Positions 1 through 7,111 of a DNA stretch of 9,945 nt are shown piece by piece. The stretch's first letter is position 1. Each line of letters starts with the position of its first letter. Origin of the DNA: Thiobacillus sp. UBA6918. GTDB taxonomy: Bacteria; Pseudomonadota; Gammaproteobacteria; Burkholderiales; Thiobacillaceae. The stretch covers positions 396 to 10,340 of the forward strand of contig DKAU01000127.1 of NCBI GenBank assembly GCA_002450925.1, in the 5' to 3' direction. The position numbers and the translations under genes are program-made. The notes under the pieces were generated by a model, which saw only the letters and a list, made by a program, of their open reading frames with translations, ran no database searches and had not been told where the DNA came from.

Positions 1-2329
1 CATCGGTAAGTACCACCCCCACGGTGATACCGCGGTGTACGACACCATCGTCCGCATGGCGCAGGATTTCAGCTTGCGTTACATGTTGATCGATGGCCAG
101 GGCAACTTCGGCTCCATAGACGGCGATAACGCAGCAGCCATGCGTTACACCGAAATCCGCATGGCGAAGATCGCCCATGAGATGCTGGCTGACATTGACA
201 GGGAAACCGTTGATTTTGGTCCCAACTATGACGGCTCCGAGCATGAACCGCTGGTATTGCCTGCAAAAATACCCAACCTCTTGATCAATGGCAGTTCGGG
301 TATTGCCGTAGGTATGGCGACCAACATCCCGCCGCATAACCTGAACGAAGTCTGCAAGGCCTGTCTGGCACTGCTGGGCAACCCGGAAACCACGATCGAT
401 GAATTGATCGAACTGGTGCCTGCACCTGATTTTCCGACCGCCGGCATCATCTACGGCCTCTCTGGAGTCAAGGAAGGGTATCGCACCGGCCGCGGACGTG
501 TGGTCATGCGCGCCAAGTGTCACTTTGAGGACATAGGCAAGGGCAGTGACCGCCAGGCCATCATCATTGACGAACTTCCGTATCAAGTGAACAAGGCCAA
601 CCTGCTGATAAAAATCGGCGAACTGGTCCGCGACAAACGGATAGAAGGTATTTCAGATTTGCGTGACGAGTCCGATAAATCTGGAATGCGCGTCGTTATA
701 GAACTCAAGCGCGGCGAGAACGCCGACGTGATCCTGAACAATCTGTACAAAGACACACAGATGCAGGACACCTTTGGCATGAACATGGTGGCCCTGGAAG
801 ACGGTCAGCCACGCCTGCTCAACCTGAAGGAAATGCTTGATGCCTTCTTGCGACATCGGCGCGAGGTCGTTACACGTCGCACGGTATTCGAACTCAAGAA
901 GGCCCGGGATCGCGGCCATATCCTGGAAGGTCTGGCGGTGGCGCTGTCCAACGTCGATGAAATCATCCAGATCATCAAGTCCTCAGAAACGCCACCCATT
1001 GCCAAGGAAAAACTCATGGGCAAGGCCTGGCGTTCTGCGTTGGTGGAGGAAATGCTGGCCCGCGTCGACCCCGATTTCTCTCGTCCAGCAGGTCTTGCAC
1101 CCCAGTATGGCCTGCACAAAAACGGCTACCACTTGTCCGACGTCCAGGCCCAGCGCATCCTTGAGATGCAACTGCAGCGCCTGACCAACCTGGAACAGGA
1201 CAAGATCGTCGGCGAATACAAGGAAGTCATGGAAAGAATCGCCGACCTGCTGGATATTTTGGCCAATTCTGCCCGGGTGACACAGATCATTCGTGACGAA
1301 CTCAATCAGGTCAACGAGCAGTTTGGCGACAAGCGCCGTTCAGTGATCGTAACCGACACCCAGGACCTGTCGATGGAGGATCTGATTGCGCCTGAGGACA
1401 TGGTGGTTACACTGTCCCACACCGGCTATATCAAGACCCAGCCTATGGACGACTACCGTGCGCAAAAGCGCGGCGGACGCGGCAAGCAGGCGGCGGGTAC
1501 CAAGGACGAGGATTTCATCGAGAAGCTGTTCGTGGCCAATACCCACGACTACATCCTGTGCTTCTCCAACCGCGGCCGCATGTACTGGCTCAAGGTTTAC
1601 AACGTGCCCCAGGGCGGACGCGCCAGCCGCGGCAAGCCCATCGTCAACCTGTTGCCGCTGGTGGAAGGCGAGAAGATCAACACCCTGCTGCCGGTGAAAA
1701 CCTTCGACGACGACCATTACGTCTTCATGGCCACGTCTAACGGCATCGTCAAGAAGACCCCGCTCACTGAGTTTTCGCGCCCGCGTACGGCCGGCATTAT
1801 TGCGGTCAATCTGGACGAGAAAGATTACATGATTGGCGCAGCCATTACCGACGGCAAGCATGACGTGATGCTGTTCTCGGACGGTGGCAAGGCGGTGCGT
1901 TTCGACGAAAACGACGTGCGCCCCATGGGCCGCAATGCACGCGGTGTGATCGGCATGCGGCTGGGCTCGGGCAAACAGGTTATTTCGATGCTGGTGGCGG
2001 AAAATGAGACGGATTCTGTGCTGACCGCAACCGAAAATGGGTTTGGCAAGCGAACATTGATTACTGAATACACCCGCCATGCGCGCGGCACCCAGGGCAT
2101 GATTGCCATTCAGACCACGGCCCGCAATGGCAAGGTGGTGGCGGCCACCCTCGTCAACGAAGAGGATGAGATCATGCTGATTACCGACGGCGGCGTACTG
2201 ATCCGTACGCGCGTGAAGGAAATTCGTGAAATGGGTCGCGCAACGCAGGGGGTCACGCTTATCAATCTGGATGAAGGCCAGAAACTGATTGGTGTCGAGT
2301 CCATCCAGGAAGCAGAGGGAGAGGACTGA
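1..2329 (+). CDS. gyrA: DNA gyrase subunit A, 5'-truncated by window edge
   Basis: GyrA is the DNA-breaking and rejoining subunit of gyrase (A2B2), which introduces negative supercoils using ATP hydrolysed by GyrB in the cytoplasm. The reading frame is open from base 2 (IGKYHPHGDTAVYD), equivalent to about residue 74 of E. coli GyrA, so some 73 N-terminal residues lie upstream of the window. The catalytic tyrosine of the AAAMRYTEIR motif is at 146-148 (Tyr122 equivalent). The quinolone-determining positions are visible: Thr at the Ser83 position (29-31) and Asp at the Asp87 position (41-43). The GyrA box that wraps DNA in the C-terminal beta-pinwheel reads QKRGGRG at 1463-1483, which separates GyrA from ParC. 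The protein ends with a short acidic tail (EAEGED). A total of about 848 residues is normal for the family. Its TGA overlaps the next ATG by one base, so the downstream gene is probably cotranscribed. Identification is near certain. Confidence 0.98.
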   Translation, partial: IGKYHPHGDTAVYDTIVRMAQDFSLRYMLIDGQGNFGSIDGDNAAAMRYTEIRMAKIAHEMLADIDRETVDFGPNYDGSEHEPLVLPAKIPNLLINGSSGIAVGMATNIPPHNLNEVCKACLALLGNPETTIDELIELVPAPDFPTAGIIYGLSGVKEGYRTGRGRVVMRAKCHFEDIGKGSDRQAIIIDELPYQVNKANLLIKIGELVRDKRIEGISDLRDESDKSGMRVVIELKRGENADVILNNLYKDTQMQDTFGMNMVALEDGQPRLLNLKEMLDAFLRHRREVVTRRTVFELKKARDRGHILEGLAVALSNVDEIIQIIKSSETPPIAKEKLMGKAWRSALVEEMLARVDPDFSRPAGLAPQYGLHKNGYHLSDVQAQRILEMQLQRLTNLEQDKIVGEYKEVMERIADLLDILANSARVTQIIRDELNQVNEQFGDKRRSVIVTDTQDLSMEDLIAPEDMVVTLSHTGYIKTQPMDDYRAQKRGGRGKQAAGTKDEDFIEKLFVANTHDYILCFSNRGRMYWLKVYNVPQGGRASRGKPIVNLLPLVEGEKINTLLPVKTFDDDHYVFMATSNGIVKKTPLTEFSRPRTAGIIAVNLDEKDYMIGAAITDGKHDVMLFSDGGKAVRFDENDVRPMGRNARGVIGMRLGSGKQVISMLVAENETDSVLTATENGFGKRTLITEYTRHARGTQGMIAIQTTARNGKVVAATLVNEEDEIMLITDGGVLIRTRVKEIREMGRATQGVTLINLDEGQKLIGVESIQEAEGED

Positions 2330-3279
2330 TGGCAACGCGCTTGCGCGATTATCTCCGCAAGCCGACGGGCCGCGCTGCCCAGCATCCGCACTATCTGGAA
2401 ATTGTCGTCGCCCGAACAGGACACTCCGCGCATACTTTCCGAATCAATCTCGACACCTTGAAGAAAACCAGTCAGATATTGGGGCTGGTTTTTCTTGCTT
2501 GGTTCGGCGGCACTTTTTATGTGGCCTATTCGCACATATCCAACATGGAAGCGATTGCCAGGGCTGACGAGCAGGCCGAGAAGATTACCCTGCTTCAAAA
2601 CAGCAATGAAAAACTGGCCGAAGAAAAACAGAACATGGGGCAACACCTGTTCAGCCTGCAGCAACGTGTTGAGCAGCTGGCCGCTGGTGTGCATGGACTG
2701 GTGAACCGTACGCGGTCAAAATTTCCAGTAGAAAAAGAGCAAAACAAAGCTCAGGGGGGTATTGCCATCCCCCTGAACTTTGCCAATGCGGGACAAATTG
2801 TAGATTCGGAGTTTTCTCTTCTGGATGAGCGCATAAGCAGCGTGCTGCCTGAACTGGAAACAACCCTTTCCCGTGAGTTGTCGCGCCCAGTAGGTTCGCC
2901 AATAGCGGTTCAGGCAGATATCAGTTCCACCTACGGCCTGAGATCCAATCCTTTTGGAGATGGCCACGAGTTTCACAATGGCGTGGATTTCATAGCTGAT
3001 ACCGGTACCCCCATCATGGCAACTGCACCTGGTCGCGTAATTGCTGCAGGTTACGAGGGGGCAAATGGAAATCGTGTGGCAGTTGACCACGGTTTTGGCT
3101 ATCGCAGCGTTTACGCGCATCTGTCGAAGGTGCGCGTAAAGACTGGTGAACAGATACAAAAAGGCCAGGTTATAGGCCTTTCTGGAAATACCGGCCGTTC
3201 CAGTGGCCCGCATTTGCACTACACACTTTATTACCGCGGGCAGACTGTCAATCCTGCCCGTTATTTGAAAACCAATTAA
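2329..3279 (+). CDS. Membrane-anchored M23 (LytM-type) peptidoglycan metallopeptidase
   Basis: This 316-residue protein is predicted to be a zinc endopeptidase that cuts peptidoglycan cross-links from the periplasmic face of the inner membrane. In order it shows a basic cytoplasmic N-terminus (1-47), one transmembrane segment (about 49-68, SQILGLVFLAWFGGTFYVAY), a charged stretch likely to be coiled coil (about 72-120), a linker, and a C-terminal M23 domain (about 195-314). All expected M23 residues are present: zinc ligands His216 and Asp220 (HNGVD) and His297, with catalytic His264 (YAHLS) and His295 (GPHLH). It should therefore be active, unlike degenerate EnvC/NlpD-type activators. The ATG sits in TGATG with the gyrA stop, and a purine-rich GGGAGAGGA lies just upstream, so translation is probably coupled to gyrA. 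A bactofilin gene follows after 27 nt. Peptidase-bactofilin neighbours are known from Helicobacter (Csd1 with CcmA) and Hyphomonas (LmdC with BacA), which suggests a cell-shape role. The substrate is inferred. Confidence 0.93.
   Translation: MATRLRDYLRKPTGRAAQHPHYLEIVVARTGHSAHTFRINLDTLKKTSQILGLVFLAWFGGTFYVAYSHISNMEAIARADEQAEKITLLQNSNEKLAEEKQNMGQHLFSLQQRVEQLAAGVHGLVNRTRSKFPVEKEQNKAQGGIAIPLNFANAGQIVDSEFSLLDERISSVLPELETTLSRELSRPVGSPIAVQADISSTYGLRSNPFGDGHEFHNGVDFIADTGTPIMATAPGRVIAAGYEGANGNRVAVDHGFGYRSVYAHLSKVRVKTGEQIQKGQVIGLSGNTGRSSGPHLHYTLYYRGQTVNPARYLKTN
2745..2782 (+). repeat. Strong inverted repeat inside the M23 peptidase gene
   Basis: The left arm CAAAGCTCAGGGGG (2745-2758) is the reverse complement of the right arm CCCCCTGAACTTTG (2769-2782), with a single C-A mismatch at 2750/2777. 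This gives a 14-position stem around a 10-nt loop whose outer bases could add a G-U and a U-A pair. No T-run follows, so it is not a standard intrinsic terminator. It lies in the codons for residues 139-151, the linker between the coiled coil and the catalytic domain, where protein sequence is least constrained. It may be an mRNA structure affecting RNA stability or polarity within the operon, or it may be chance. The structure is seen directly; function is unknown. Confidence 0.55.
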
Positions 3280-3293
3280 TGCAGGCAGCTAGC

Positions 3294-3300
3294 AAGGAGG
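3294..3300 (+). promoter_or_regulatory. Strong Shine-Dalgarno for the bactofilin gene
   Basis: AAGGAGG lies six bases before the ATG at 3307, the best ribosome-binding site in the window. It sits in the 27-nt gap after the peptidase stop and fixes the bactofilin start. It implies efficient independent initiation, in keeping with a structural polymer needed in more copies than the enzyme upstream. Confidence 0.8.
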
Positions 3301-3306
3301 CGGAGA

Positions 3307-3726
3307 ATGGTATTCAAGACAAAGCAGGGTACAGAAGATAAAAAATCCAACACCCAGAACATGGCGATGACTTTCGTCAGCAAGGGCAGCGAGATCAAGG
3401 GGGATATCCATGCCGCAGGCAATTTGCGGATTGATGGTACCGTTCGCGGAAATGTGCAAGTTGACGGCGATCTGGAAGTCTCAACGAGCGGCCTTATCGA
3501 GGGCAAGGAAGTCAGTGCGCGGAACATTGTCATACATGGGCATGTGAAGGCGACCCTGACAGCGTCTGAGCAGTTGCGCATTCATAGCCAGGGTCACGTA
3601 CATGGGGATGTCACCTCCATGTCGCTGGACATCGAAGCAGGAGCAAGTTTTGTCGGGTATAGCCATACCGGCAAGGCGAGCGCGGAAATCCACAGTATTG
3701 AAAACACAGCAAAGAAGGAAAAATGA
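3307..3726 (+). CDS. Bactofilin (polymer-forming cytoskeletal protein, CcmA/BacA family)
   Basis: Bactofilins self-assemble without nucleotides into filaments at the inner membrane and recruit or position cell-wall enzymes. The 139-residue product has the typical plan: a short polar N-terminal tail (1-22), a central bactofilin domain (about 23-120), and a charged C-terminal tail ending in KKEK. The domain shows the repeated hydrophobic/glycine pattern of a right-handed beta-helix, for example GSEIKGDIHAAGNLRIDGTV, then further turns with IHGHV and VHGDV and a closing IEAGASFVG. No transmembrane helix is visible, so membrane contact would be through the N-terminal tail or a partner. The immediate upstream gene is an intact M23 peptidase, the partner seen next to bactofilins in several shape-control loci, so the two probably work together. 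The stop codon overlaps the serC start in ATGA. Family assignment is firm; the role in this organism is inferred. Confidence 0.93.
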   Translation: MVFKTKQGTEDKKSNTQNMAMTFVSKGSEIKGDIHAAGNLRIDGTVRGNVQVDGDLEVSTSGLIEGKEVSARNIVIHGHVKATLTASEQLRIHSQGHVHGDVTSMSLDIEAGASFVGYSHTGKASAEIHSIENTAKKEK

Positions 3727-4805
3727 GCAGCGTCTACAATTTCAGCGCAGGTCCGGCAGTCCTGCCCAAGGCCGTATTGCAGCAGGTTCAGCAGGAACTG
3801 GTCGATTGGCACAACAGCGGCATGTCTGTCATGGAAATGTCGCACCGCGGCAAGGAGTTCATGGGTATCGCTGCGGAAGCAGAAGCCGACTTGCGTTCAT
3901 TGATGGGCATCCCATCCAACTACAAGGTGTTGTTCCTCCAGGGAGGGGCGTCTTCCCAGTTTGCCATGGTGCCGATGAATCTTTTGGGTGGCAAAGCCGG
4001 CGCTGATTATCTGAATACTGGTGAATGGTCCAAGAAGGCAATCAAGGAAGCCAAAAGGTTCGCCAGCGTAAATGTGGTTGCCAGCAGCGAAGACAAGAAT
4101 TTCTCTTATGCGCCAGGGCAGGATGCTTGGAAACTGGATTCCAATGCTGCCTATGTTCATTACACGCCTAACGAAACCATCGGCGGCGTGGAAATCTTCT
4201 GGACACCAGAGACCGGTAACGTACCGCTGGTCGCGGACATGTCCTCAAACATCCTGTCGCGACCCATGGACGTGTCGAAGTACGGCCTGATCTATGCCGG
4301 TGCGCAGAAGAACATCGGGCCTGCCGGATTGACTATCGTCATCGTACGCGAAGACCTGATTGGGCAGACCGTGGCCGGTACGCCGACCATGTTCGACTAC
4401 AAAACGCATGCCGAGAACGAATCCATGTACAACACGCCGCCAACCTTTGCCATGTACGTGGCAGGCCTGGTGTTCAAGTGGATTGGAGCTCAAGGTGGTC
4501 TGGCTGCCATGGAAAAGATCAATCGTGAAAAAGCTGGACTGCTGTATGACGCGCTGGACGGCACCGATTTCTACAATTCTCCGGTGGCGAAGGAAAACCG
4601 CTCATTGATGAACGTGCCTTTCACGTTGAAAGATGCTGCACTGGATGAGGCCTTCCTCAAAGGCGCCAAGGAGCGTGGCTTGCTGCAGCTAAAGGGCCAC
4701 CGTTCGGTGGGCGGCATGCGTGCATCAATATACAACGCCATGCCGAGAGCGGGCGTGCAGGCATTGGTTGATTACATGAAAGAGTTCGAGAAGAAAAATG
4801 GCTAA
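3723..4805 (+). CDS. serC: Phosphoserine aminotransferase
   Basis: SerC is the PLP enzyme that transfers the amino group of glutamate to 3-phosphohydroxypyruvate, giving phosphoserine; in many bacteria it also serves pyridoxal phosphate synthesis on 3-hydroxy-4-phosphohydroxythreonate phosphate chemistry. The 360-residue length is standard. The N-terminus MSSVYNFSAGPAVLP matches the family start, which supports this ATG. The conserved His41-Arg42 pair, the GGASSQF phosphate-binding segment (74-80) and the PLP-binding Lys196 in YAGAQKNIGPAG (191-201) are all present, as is the C-terminal GHRSVGGMRASIYNA signature. GAAGGA (3714-3719) lies only three bases before the ATG, and the start overlaps the bactofilin stop (ATGA), so reinitiation by terminating ribosomes is likely. 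The gene then overlaps serA by eight bases. No sign of damage or transfer. Confidence 0.98.
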   Translation: MSSVYNFSAGPAVLPKAVLQQVQQELVDWHNSGMSVMEMSHRGKEFMGIAAEAEADLRSLMGIPSNYKVLFLQGGASSQFAMVPMNLLGGKAGADYLNTGEWSKKAIKEAKRFASVNVVASSEDKNFSYAPGQDAWKLDSNAAYVHYTPNETIGGVEIFWTPETGNVPLVADMSSNILSRPMDVSKYGLIYAGAQKNIGPAGLTIVIVREDLIGQTVAGTPTMFDYKTHAENESMYNTPPTFAMYVAGLVFKWIGAQGGLAAMEKINREKAGLLYDALDGTDFYNSPVAKENRSLMNVPFTLKDAALDEAFLKGAKERGLLQLKGHRSVGGMRASIYNAMPRAGVQALVDYMKEFEKKNG

Positions 4806-5979
4806 GGCTTACAAGATCCTCACCCTGAATGCCATTTCCGCCAAGGGTCTTGGCAGGTTGCCGCAAACTTATTCCGTTGGCGGCGATATTTCCGAGCCTG
4901 ATGCCATCCTTGTGCGTTCACACAACATGCATGACATGAATATTCCGTCCAGTGTCATGGCCATCGGCCGTGCCGGTGCGGGAACCAACAATATCCCGGT
5001 CAAAGTCATGACCGAGCGCGGCGTGCCAGTATTCAATGCGCCTGGCGCCAATGCAAATGCAGTGAAGGAACTGGTCATCGCGGGGATGCTGATGGGGGTG
5101 CGCAATCTTGTCCCTGCAGTTAAATTCTGCGAGGGACTCACTGGTTCAGACGAAGAGGTTCATAAGGCGACCGAAGCAGGCAAGAAGAAATTTGCAGGCG
5201 GTGAATTGCCCGGACGCACGCTTGGTGTAATTGGATTGGGTGCCATCGGATCGCTGGTTGCCGATGCTGCCATCAAGTTTGGCATGAATGTTGTCGGTTT
5301 TGACCCGGGTATTACCGTCGAAGCTGCCTGGCGTCTGCCGGCACAAGTGAAGAAAGCTGCGAGCGTCGAAGACTTGTTGCGCCAGAGCGATTTCGTTTCC
5401 TTGCATGTGCCCCTGATCGATGCCACGCGCAATCTCATCAATGCCGATCGTATAGCCGCCATGCGTCACGATGCGATCCTGCTCAATTTTGCGCGCGAAG
5501 GCACGGTGGACAATGTTGCCGTTATCGAAGCGCTGAACGCAGGCAAGCTCGGCGCGTACATTTGCGACTTTCCTGCAAACACGCTCAAGGGTCACGCCAA
5601 TGTCGTGACACTGCCGCATCTGGGCGCGTCGACCGAAGAAGCTGAGGAAAACTGCGCCATCATGGTGGCGCAGCAAGTGGCGGATTTTCTGGAGAATGGC
5701 AACATCCTCAACTCAGTCAATTTCCCCAATGTGGAAATGGGCCGTGAATCTGCCTACCGACTGGCCTTGTCCAATGCAAACGTGCCCAACATGGTAGGCG
5801 CTATTACATCTGCCCTTGCTGGCGCCGGACTTAACATCCATAACATGGTCAACAAGTCCAAGGGTGATACGGCTTATACGCTGGTTGATGTGGATAGCCC
5901 CGTTACTGACGCCGTGCTGAAGCAACTGGGCAGTATCAATGGGGTATTGAACGTTCGGTATCTGCCAGCAGATGAGTAA
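4798..5979 (+). CDS. serA: D-3-phosphoglycerate dehydrogenase, short form with ACT domain
   Basis: SerA oxidises 3-phosphoglycerate to 3-phosphohydroxypyruvate with NAD, the first step of serine synthesis, feeding SerC encoded just upstream. The 393 residues contain a split substrate domain (about 1-95 and 285-315), a Rossmann NAD domain with GLGAIG (146-151) and Asp169 at the end of the second strand, and a C-terminal ACT domain (about 316-393). Catalytic Arg233 (FAREG) and His274 (LPHLGAST) are present. The usual catalytic Glu of the D-V-F-x-x-E-P motif is not: the region reads CDFPANTLKG (256-265). This resembles a short SerA clade in which that motif reads DFP. In the ACT domain Asn346 of GLNI is kept, but the HENR serine-binding motif of E. 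coli is replaced (N326-A-N-V329), so serine feedback cannot be assumed. The start overlaps serC by eight bases with only a weak ribosome-binding site, implying coupling. Another 2-hydroxyacid dehydrogenase activity is less likely given the serC neighbour. Confidence 0.93.
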   Translation: MAKAYKILTLNAISAKGLGRLPQTYSVGGDISEPDAILVRSHNMHDMNIPSSVMAIGRAGAGTNNIPVKVMTERGVPVFNAPGANANAVKELVIAGMLMGVRNLVPAVKFCEGLTGSDEEVHKATEAGKKKFAGGELPGRTLGVIGLGAIGSLVADAAIKFGMNVVGFDPGITVEAAWRLPAQVKKAASVEDLLRQSDFVSLHVPLIDATRNLINADRIAAMRHDAILLNFAREGTVDNVAVIEALNAGKLGAYICDFPANTLKGHANVVTLPHLGASTEEAEENCAIMVAQQVADFLENGNILNSVNFPNVEMGRESAYRLALSNANVPNMVGAITSALAGAGLNIHNMVNKSKGDTAYTLVDVDSPVTDAVLKQLGSINGVLNVRYLPADE

Positions 5980-7036
5980 TGATCTCGTTAACCTGCGTGA
6001 TCAGATCGACGCGATCGATGCTGAGTTGCTGCGCCTCCTAAACGAGCGTGCCAAACTGGCGCAGCATGTTGGTCATATAAAGGACGGACAGATCTACCGT
6101 GCCGAGCGCGAAGCGCAGGTGTTGCAGCGGCTGAAGTCAGAAAACAAGGGCCCGCTAAAACCTGAAAACATCGAGCTGCTTTTTCGCGAGATCATGTCGG
6201 CTTGCCGCGATCTTGAGCAACATCTTCGGATCGCCTATCTTGGGCCTGAGGGTACTTTCAGTCAGGCAGCTGCATACAAACACTTCGGCCATGCGGTCGG
6301 AGATGTCGCCTGCAGTACGATCGATGATGCGTTTCGTGCAGTAGAAACAGGTCGGGCCGACTATGCCATCGTGCCTGTCGAGAATTCGACCGAAGGTGCT
6401 GTTTCGCGCACGCTGGACCTGATCGTGGGCAGCACCCTGAAAATCTGCGGCGAAGTCCTGTTGCCAGTACATCAAAACCTGCTGCGCAAAGAAGACGGCC
6501 AGGAGGGGATTGTGAGAGTCTTCGGCCACGTGCAATCGCTGGCCCAGTGCCAGCATTGGCTTAACCAGAATCTACCCAATGTCGAGCGCGTTAGCGTTGA
6601 AAGCAATGCGGAAGGCGCGCGGCTTGCAGCGGATAATACTGCTGATGCTGCGATTGCCGGCGAGAACGCTGCCGAGGCATATGGACTCAAGGTCGTGGTG
6701 CCGCGCATAGAGGATGAGCCCAACAACACAACACGTTTTCTGGTCATGTCCGATCATGATGCACTTCCTTCTGGATGTGACAAGACTTCACTGGTTATGT
6801 CGGCTGCCAATGCACCGGGTGCGGTGGTCAAGCTGTTGCAGCCCCTGGCTGACGCCGGCGTGTCCATGACAAAATTCGAATCACGCCCCGTCAAGGGCAC
6901 CAATTGGGAATACTTGTTCTTCGTGGATATTGAAGGACATCGCGACGATGAAAAAGTGGCTTCGGTACTCCGCGAAATCTCAGCCCGCGCACTTCTTCTA
7001 AAGGTGCTGGGTTCCTATCCTCGCGTGAAGCGCTAG
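5972..7036 (+). CDS. pheA: Bifunctional chorismate mutase / prephenate dehydratase (P-protein)
   Basis: This cytoplasmic enzyme converts chorismate to prephenate and then to phenylpyruvate, the committed route to phenylalanine. The 354 residues divide into an AroQ-type all-helical chorismate mutase domain (1-85; active-site candidates Arg9, Arg26, Lys37, Arg46, Glu47), a prephenate dehydratase domain (about 86-265, starting RIAYLGPEGTFSQAA, with VPVENSTEGAV at 134-144 and the catalytic TRF at 254-256), and an ACT domain (about 272-354) with PGAV (282-285) and ESRP (303-306), which bind phenylalanine. Intact ACT motifs suggest feedback inhibition by phenylalanine. The ending KVLGSYP is typical. 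The ATG overlaps the serA stop by eight bases and has no clear Shine-Dalgarno, so translation is likely coupled. The usual followers in related genomes, hisC and tyrA/aroA, are not next; a TPR-barrel gene is. No intrinsic terminator was seen after the TAG. Confidence 0.97.
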   Translation: MSNDLVNLRDQIDAIDAELLRLLNERAKLAQHVGHIKDGQIYRAEREAQVLQRLKSENKGPLKPENIELLFREIMSACRDLEQHLRIAYLGPEGTFSQAAAYKHFGHAVGDVACSTIDDAFRAVETGRADYAIVPVENSTEGAVSRTLDLIVGSTLKICGEVLLPVHQNLLRKEDGQEGIVRVFGHVQSLAQCQHWLNQNLPNVERVSVESNAEGARLAADNTADAAIAGENAAEAYGLKVVVPRIEDEPNNTTRFLVMSDHDALPSGCDKTSLVMSAANAPGAVVKLLQPLADAGVSMTKFESRPVKGTNWEYLFFVDIEGHRDDEKVASVLREISARALLLKVLGSYPRVKR

Positions 7037-7076
7037 CAGATAACCTTGTCTTGGTGCGCGAATACATTTTCTGCTT

Positions 7077-7092
7077 ATTTAATCGATTAAAT
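7077..7092. promoter_or_regulatory. Perfect 16-bp palindrome, candidate operator/promoter element
   Basis: ATTTAATCGATTAAAT is identical to its own reverse complement and is centred on CG at 7084/7085. It lies in the 75-nt gap between pheA and the TPR-barrel gene, ending 19 bases before that gene's ATG. It contains TTTAAT (7078-7083), a five-of-six match to a sigma-70 -10 box, but no convincing -35 hexamer at 16-18 bp upstream. There is no loop and no T-run, so it is not a terminator. A dimeric regulator binding here would block or guide transcription of the downstream gene. The palindrome is seen directly; its function is inferred. Confidence 0.35.
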
Positions 7093-7111
7093 TAACTACT
7101 CGGCCCCAAAA

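Noticed and set aside
1340..2335. 331-codon open frame on the minus strand across the 3' half of gyrA
   Set aside because: It is fully antisense to a conserved gyrA, gives a His-rich, low-complexity-like product without recognisable motifs, and is expected from GC-biased codon use on the coding strand.
3160..3181. Inverted repeat AAAGGCC / GGCCTTT near the end of the M23 peptidase gene, considered as a terminator
   Set aside because: The stem is only 7 bp with an 8-nt loop, there is no following T-run, and it lies in conserved catalytic-domain codons about 100 nt before the stop.
5146..5676. 176-codon open frame on the minus strand inside serA
   Set aside because: It lies antisense to the conserved NAD and catalytic region of serA and has no recognisable domain.
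7037..7076. Intrinsic terminator after pheA
   Set aside because: No GC-rich stem followed by a T-run exists between the pheA stop and the palindrome; transcription may read on or end by Rho.
7051..7080. Possible sigma-70 promoter TTGGTG (7051-7056) with TTATTT (7075-7080)
   Set aside because: The -10 hexamer matches consensus poorly. The better -10-like TTTAAT (7078-7083) is 21 bp from TTGGTG, too far for a normal spacer.
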